From assembly GCA_030706465.1 (NCBI GenBank), contig JAUZOM010000006.1, positions 1 through 48,660 on the forward strand: 48,660 bases of DNA. Direction: 5' to 3'. Positions 44,592 to 48,660 of the stretch are shown here, in pieces. The DNA is from Bacteroidota bacterium (GTDB lineage: Bacteria > Bacteroidota > Bacteroidia > Bacteroidales > Paludibacteraceae). A program made the translations under genes and the position numbers. The notes beneath the pieces are model-generated. The model searched no databases. It was not told where the DNA came from and was given only the letters and a program-made list of their open reading frames with translations. Position 1 is the first letter of the stretch, and every line of letters starts with the position of its first letter.

Positions 44592-45629
44592 ATGACGCTC
44601 TTAATAACCATTATAGTTTTAGCGCTGATATTCGATTACATAAACGGTTTTCATGATGCGGCAAATTCAATTGCCACGGTGGTTTCCACTAAAGTACTTT
44701 CACCTTTTCAAGCTGTTGTGTGGGCAGCATTTTTCAATTTCGTAGCATTTTTTATATCGAAATATATTTTTGGTGAGTTTGGTATTGCCGATACCGTTTC
44801 CAAAACAGTAGAAGCAAACTATGTAACCCTTCCAATCGTATTTTCGGGATTAATTGCTGCAATTATCTGGAACCTGACAACCTGGTGGCTGGGAATCCCA
44901 TCATCGTCTTCGCATACATTGATCGGCGGATTTGCCGGGGCAGCCATTGCAGCCTCCGGATTTGGAGCTATTCACAGCAGTACCATTATTCTGATAGCTT
45001 CATTTATTATACTAGCTCCGTTAATCGGTATGTTGACGGGAAACATAATAACTATTATCACCATGTATGTAGCCCAAAAGTCACATCCGCACAAAGCAGA
45101 TAAATGGTTTAAGCGGCTGCAACTTTTCTCATCGGCATTGCTCAGCATAGGCCACGGGTTAAACGATTCGCAAAAAGTTATGGGTATTATTGCCGCAGCA
45201 TTGATCTCATTTTCATCAAAGAATCCGGACGTTCCTAGCTGGATGCGAATGACAGATATACAACATATCAAAGATTGGGTGCCTATCGGCTGTTTCACCG
45301 CCATTGCATTCGGTACCTTGACGGGCGGATGGAAGATAATAAAAACCATGGGAAACAATATTACGAAAATCACTCCGGTTGAAGGATTTTGTGCGCAAAC
45401 AGCCGGAGCACTTACTTTATATTTGACTGAAGTGTTTAAAATCCCGGTGAGTACAACCCATACAATCACCGGTTCGATTATTGGTGTAGGAGCTGTTAAA
45501 CGTCTTTCAGCAGTGCGTTGGGGGGTTACAAAAAATTTAATGGTTGCCTGGGTACTCACAATACCTGTCAGCGCAGCTTTAGCGGCATTCGTTTATTTTT
45601 TGTTTGGCTTAACGCTACACGCCGTTTAA
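44592..45629 (+). CDS. PiT-family inorganic phosphate transporter (first copy)
   Basis: 345 aa, about ten TM helices. The two PiT signature halves are visible: GFHDAANSIATVVSTKVL at the N-terminus and GHGLNDSQKVMGI in the middle, with GIPSSSSHTLIGG and PVSTTHTITGSIIGVG. It takes up phosphate with protons or sodium as metal-phosphate. It starts 11 bp after the DUF47 gene and is followed by a close paralogue. No pst genes are in the window. Confidence 0.94.
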   Translation: MTLLITIIVLALIFDYINGFHDAANSIATVVSTKVLSPFQAVVWAAFFNFVAFFISKYIFGEFGIADTVSKTVEANYVTLPIVFSGLIAAIIWNLTTWWLGIPSSSSHTLIGGFAGAAIAASGFGAIHSSTIILIASFIILAPLIGMLTGNIITIITMYVAQKSHPHKADKWFKRLQLFSSALLSIGHGLNDSQKVMGIIAAALISFSSKNPDVPSWMRMTDIQHIKDWVPIGCFTAIAFGTLTGGWKIIKTMGNNITKITPVEGFCAQTAGALTLYLTEVFKIPVSTTHTITGSIIGVGAVKRLSAVRWGVTKNLMVAWVLTIPVSAALAAFVYFLFGLTLHAV

Positions 45630-45754
45630 AATAAAAGAACTATACCAATTGCAGGAATAAGCCTTTTGAAAAGAAAGCTATAATGCAACTGAATATACAA
45701 TAAGATTATTAAAACAAATATTTTTAAGTCCGTATACTAACTTAAATACAAAAA

Positions 45755-46801
45755 ATGACGCTCTTAATAATTATTATCGCTCTGGCTTTACTTTTCGATT
45801 TTATCAATGGATTTCACGATGCCGCCAATTCCATTGCCACTATAGTCTCAACTAAAGTCCTGACACCATTTCAGGCTGTACTTTGGGCTGCATTTTTCAA
45901 TTTTGTCGCTTTTTTCATAGCCAAGTATGTTATAGGTGAATTTGGAATTGCCAATACAGTTTCCAAAGTAGTCATTGAACAATTCATCACACTGCCTATA
46001 ATTTTCTCCGGAATAGTGGCAGCTATTATTTGGAATTTGGCTACCTGGTGGTTGGGAATACCTTCTTCTTCTTCACACACTTTAATTGGAGGATTTGCCG
46101 GAGCAGCCATTATGTGTACCATGATGCAGAATGGCTATTCTACCCTTGGGGTCGAATCCATTAAGGCAGATGTTATCATCAAAATAGCTTCCTTCATAAT
46201 CTTGGCTCCATTTATAGGGATGGTGATTTCCATGGCGATTACAATTTTTATATTCTATGCCTTCAGAAGAACAAATCCGCACAAAGCGAATGGCTATTTT
46301 AAGCACCTACAATTGGTATCATCGGGATTATTCAGTATTGGTCACGGTTTGAACGATTCACAGAAAGTTATGGGAATCATTGCTGCAGCACTCTATGCTG
46401 CATATACCAAAAACCATATTGATATGGGGATTCACTCTATCGGACAAATGCCGGATTGGGTTGCATTTTCCTGCTTCACGGTAATTTCACTCGGAACTAT
46501 GTCTGGAGGATGGAGAATCATTAAAACAATGGGATCAAGAATTACCAAGGTAACGCCGTTGGAAGGAGTCGCAGCTGAGACAGCTGGTGCTCTGACATTG
46601 TACCTTACCGAAATTCTGAAGATTCCGGTAAGTACCACGCACACCATTACCGGTTCGATTATTGGCGTAGGAGCTGTTAAACGGCTCTCGGCCGTTCGTT
46701 GGGGAGTAACCCGCAGTTTAATGATAGCCTGGCTTCTAACTATCCCTGTCAGTGCAGCCTTAGCGGCATTAATATTTTACCTGTTCGGAGCCATCGTTTA
46801 A
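45755..46801 (+). CDS. PiT-family inorganic phosphate transporter (second copy)
   Basis: 348 aa. It has the same signatures as the first copy and, by eye, roughly 75% identical residues; both genes begin with the same ATGACGCTCTTAATAA. The main difference is a variable loop after the IGGFAGAAI motif (MCTMMQNGYSTLGVE). It appears to be a tandem duplicate. The 125-bp gap has no clear promoter, so it probably shares the operon transcript. A strong terminator ends the operon. Confidence 0.94.
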   Translation: MTLLIIIIALALLFDFINGFHDAANSIATIVSTKVLTPFQAVLWAAFFNFVAFFIAKYVIGEFGIANTVSKVVIEQFITLPIIFSGIVAAIIWNLATWWLGIPSSSSHTLIGGFAGAAIMCTMMQNGYSTLGVESIKADVIIKIASFIILAPFIGMVISMAITIFIFYAFRRTNPHKANGYFKHLQLVSSGLFSIGHGLNDSQKVMGIIAAALYAAYTKNHIDMGIHSIGQMPDWVAFSCFTVISLGTMSGGWRIIKTMGSRITKVTPLEGVAAETAGALTLYLTEILKIPVSTTHTITGSIIGVGAVKRLSAVRWGVTRSLMIAWLLTIPVSAALAALIFYLFGAIV

Positions 46802-46824
46802 GCATTGAATGAATTCTTATAAGC

Positions 46825-46859
46825 AAAAAGGTTGTTTCACGCTGAAACAACCTTTTTTT
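46825..46859 (+). terminator. Terminator of the phosphate operon
   Basis: AAAAAGGTTGTTTCA-CGC-TGAAACAACCTTTTT stem and T-run, 23 bp past the second PiT stop. Confidence 0.93.
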
Positions 46860-46899
46860 ATTTCCAACGTTTATTTTATAATATCATTCCTTCTAACTA

Positions 46900-46930
46900 T
46901 TGTGCAATTATCAATATTATTGTAAGTTTG
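46900..46930 (+). promoter_or_regulatory. Promoter of the PorT-like gene
   Basis: TTG at 46900-46902, a 20-bp spacer, then TAAGTTTG at 46923-46930, fitting the TTTG/TAnnTTTG layout. The ATG is 33 bp downstream. Confidence 0.65.
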
Positions 46931-46963
46931 TATTTTACTTAACCGACCAATAAAAAATTGTTC

Positions 46964-47656
46964 ATGCATAAACTAACGAAATACATCCTGCCGGCATTGT
47001 TATTCATACTCGTATCAGGCACTGTCTGCAGGGCTGAAGGGAACTTGCCTTATGTTGATCAAAAATTAATTCATTTCGGCTTTTCTCTTGGAATCAATGC
47101 TATGGACTTTGGGGTAACGCCAAGAGACAGTGCCCGGGTTTCGACATTAAAGCCAGGTTTCTCAGTAGGAATTATCAGTGATTTGAGACTAAACCGTTAT
47201 CTAAATTTACGGTTTACTCCTACGCTTCATTTTGGGGAACGCGAATTGCTCTATCCTTTTAAGACCGGTAACTATTCTTCAAATTCAGTGAAAATTTCGT
47301 CTATTCCGATATGCTTGCCGATCTATCTGAAATACAGTGCAGAGCGTACAGGAAATTACAGGCCTTATTTAATATTTGGTGGGGGCGTTTCTTATGATTT
47401 GGGAACAAATTCAAGTTCAGAAAACCCTGTTTTATTAAAACCAATTGATTTTTACACGGAATTTGGTGTAGGTTGTGACATTTATTTTTCCTTCTTTAAG
47501 CTGGCGCCAGAACTAAAATACTCAATTGGTTACAACGACATGTTTACCCCTGCTAACAAGCGTGGGAGCAGCATAAGCAACAACCAGGAAAGATTCTCGA
47601 CGGCACTATCCCGCTTAACATCCAGAATGCTGACTCTGACTTTTAATTTTGAATAA
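46964..47656 (+). CDS. porT: PorT-like outer-membrane beta-barrel (type IX secretion)
   Basis: 230 aa from the ATG at 46964; the track begins at a TTG two codons earlier. A signal peptide (YILPALLFILVSGTVCRA) is followed by an eight-strand barrel pattern with alternating aromatics. NLPYVDQKLIHFGFSLGINAMDF resembles the start of mature PorT/SprT, a component needed for type IX secretion, and the C-terminus ends in an aromatic-rich strand (RMLTLTFNFE). Generic PorT-family barrels also exist, so membership of the T9SS machinery is likely rather than certain. Its terminator is shared with the convergent small gene. Confidence 0.78.
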   Translation: MHKLTKYILPALLFILVSGTVCRAEGNLPYVDQKLIHFGFSLGINAMDFGVTPRDSARVSTLKPGFSVGIISDLRLNRYLNLRFTPTLHFGERELLYPFKTGNYSSNSVKISSIPICLPIYLKYSAERTGNYRPYLIFGGGVSYDLGTNSSSENPVLLKPIDFYTEFGVGCDIYFSFFKLAPELKYSIGYNDMFTPANKRGSSISNNQERFSTALSRLTSRMLTLTFNFE

Positions 47657-47674
47657 GCAATGATAGATAAAACA

Positions 47675-47707
47675 AAAAGGAACAACTGATATCTCAATTG
47701 TTCCTTT
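47675..47707. terminator. Bidirectional terminator
   Basis: AAAGGAACAA ... TTGTTCCTTT stem with A-rich and T-rich flanks, between the convergent porT and the small basic gene. Confidence 0.85.
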
Positions 47708-47712
47708 ATGTT

Positions 47713-48018
47713 TTAGATTCCTTCAATCTCTTTAATCACCTTTTCCATGGCAGTTTGCCAGTCGGCAAATAATTTACGAAAATAAGCTTTTACAAGTTTG
47801 GGATTTTGTTTCCCATCTGGACGAATAGTCCGTAAAATATATTCACGATTAAGTGCCATTACGTCAATAACCAGGTTGTCTATTTTCTGTTCATCAACCT
47901 TCTTTGACATCAGGCACCGAAAGTAAATATCGGTTATCAATTCGGATGAAACAAACTGAATGGTCTTTTTTAATTTTCTACGACTTGCCATGGGACTATT
48001 TTTTTTAATTATCCCCAC
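47713..48018 (-). CDS. Small basic hypothetical protein
   Basis: 101 aa; a start at the internal ATG at 47991 (MASRRKLKKTIQFVSSEL, 92 aa) is equally plausible. The N-terminus is strongly basic and the rest is predicted helical (LITDIYFRCLMSKKVDEQKIDN, LVKAYFRKLFADWQTAMEKVI). From memory, similar small proteins of unknown function occur widely in Bacteroidales. There is no signal peptide, so it is cytoplasmic. The function is not predictable. Confidence 0.75.
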   Translation of the reverse strand: MGIIKKNSPMASRRKLKKTIQFVSSELITDIYFRCLMSKKVDEQKIDNLVIDVMALNREYILRTIRPDGKQNPKLVKAYFRKLFADWQTAMEKVIKEIEGI

Positions 48019-48057
48019 AAATATAAGCCAATATTATGATAATGCCATCTTTTACTG

Positions 48058-48065
48058 TAAATTTG
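48058..48065 (+). promoter_or_regulatory. -7 box TAAATTTG upstream of terminal lipoprotein
   Basis: Exact TAnnTTTG match 57 bp before the ATG at 48122. No TTG -33 element is visible. Confidence 0.45.
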
Positions 48066-48121
48066 CGGAAAAATAATTCATCAACAGTCCCGTTTATATA
48101 AACACACCTATTCATCACCAT

Positions 48122-48660
48122 ATGACTTCAATTCCTGCAAAATTATATTTCTTATTGATTGTCTTAGTTTCCCTGATTGTTTCTTTTGGATTTGTGGCTT
48201 GTAATGACGACATCTATTCTACAAATCCGAAATATAAACTGACCTTTTCGACAGACACCCTGACTTTTGATACCGTTTTTACAACAGTGGGCAGCGCAAC
48301 ATCAAGAATAATGATTTATAACCGGAACAATGTTGCCTTAAAGATAGGTCATTTAGGAGTTGCCAAAGGGAAAGATTCATCGTTTAAAATCAATGTGAAT
48401 GGCAGTTTGAGTACTGACAACCAATTTGACAATATTGAAATTCGTGCGCATGACAGCTTGTATGTTTTTGTTGCCGCAACAGTCAATCCGACCAATATAA
48501 ATTCACCGGTGTTTATTAAGGATTCACTGGTACTTCAGACAAATGGGGTTTCTCAGAATGTAAAACTTCTGGCTTACGGCCAGGATATGAAAATTCTCAG
48601 GAATAAATATATCCTGAATGATACCACCCTGACAGCTGAAAAGCCTTATCTGGTCTATGG
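48122..48660 (+). CDS. Lipoprotein, 3' end cut by window
   Basis: At least 179 codons, open to the window edge and absent from the ORF track because there is no stop. A lipoprotein signal (FLLIVLVSLIVSFGFVAC) puts the lipidated Cys near residue 27. The following region (YKLTFSTDTLTFDTVFTTVG, then SRIMIYNRNN and SLYVFVAATVNPTNIN) is beta-rich with an Ig-like or choice-of-anchor pattern, as in large Bacteroidales surface lipoproteins; these often continue into a beta-helix, which cannot be seen here. Confidence 0.8.
   Translation, partial: MTSIPAKLYFLLIVLVSLIVSFGFVACNDDIYSTNPKYKLTFSTDTLTFDTVFTTVGSATSRIMIYNRNNVALKIGHLGVAKGKDSSFKINVNGSLSTDNQFDNIEIRAHDSLYVFVAATVNPTNINSPVFIKDSLVLQTNGVSQNVKLLAYGQDMKILRNKYILNDTTLTAEKPYLVY

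Noticed and set aside
44972-45559. 195-aa minus-strand ORF within the first PiT gene
   Set aside because: Antisense shadow; the second PiT gene shows similar antisense ORFs, as expected from conserved coding on the plus strand.
48122-48660. Truncated pseudogene at the right edge
   Set aside because: The frame is open to the edge with an intact signal peptide, so it is cut by the window, not broken.

Overview
The window looks like chromosomal DNA from a Bacteroidota bacterium, most likely order Bacteroidales (a Paludibacter/Dysgonomonas/Porphyromonas-like lineage). The basis is the AT-rich intergenic DNA, recurrent TAnnTTTG boxes of the Bacteroidota sigma-ABfr type, many lipoproteins with an SC lipobox, a GldB-type lipoprotein, a PorT-like type IX secretion protein, two small exported proteins with type-IX-like C-terminal tails, and gene pairings familiar from this group (rsfS-ftsH-LUD-cdsA, gcvH-purE, nadK/pdxJ). 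The species cannot be fixed from the sequence alone.

Layout. 1-3.3 kb: the cut-off end of an ArsC/Spx-like protein, a radical SAM/SPASM enzyme and a TPR lipoprotein. 3.4-9.9 kb: a plus-strand block of rsfS, ftsH, a LUD-domain protein, an OmpA-type lipoprotein, cdsA and a PlsC-like acyltransferase. 10-19 kb: mostly minus strand, with a short arginine decarboxylase, queG, a TlpA-like lipoprotein lacking its redox cysteines, purE, gcvH, an EEP-family hydrolase and two adjacent rhomboid proteases; one exported protein lies on the plus strand. 19.3-24.9 kb: HU, a DJ-1/PfpI protein, an orphan tonB-like gene, pdxJ, nadK, fmt and a RidA protein. 25-26.1 kb is non-coding and carries two inverted-repeat elements. 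26.2-29.8 kb: a secreted protein and valS. 29.9-37.2 kb (minus): an LtaS-like sulfatase-fold transferase, an ECF sigma / putative anti-sigma / lipoprotein operon and an M16 peptidase. 37.2-38.5 kb is non-coding with a second repeat array. 38.5-43.3 kb: pyrG, yidC and gldB. 43.3-46.8 kb: a 55-aa ferredoxin missing from the ORF track, then a DUF47 (PhoU-like) gene broken by an apparent -1 frameshift and two tandem PiT phosphate transporters. 46.9-48.7 kb: a PorT-like barrel, a small basic protein and the start of a lipoprotein.

Most of the window is core housekeeping sequence, and I see no defence island, prophage, CRISPR array, intact insertion sequence, rRNA or tRNA. The most unusual material is non-coding. 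Two intergenic elements (25177-25386 and 37941-38095) are built from 11-bp units of the type GGTTCAGATAA / GGGTTCAGTTA, arranged as direct units followed by inverted units. They appear to be two diverged members of one dispersed repeat family with a period near one DNA helical turn. I also report a separate CACTAAGG-type inverted repeat, a 47-nt sequence found twice 14.6 kb apart, the DUF47 frameshift, and several proteins with altered or unusual domain composition.
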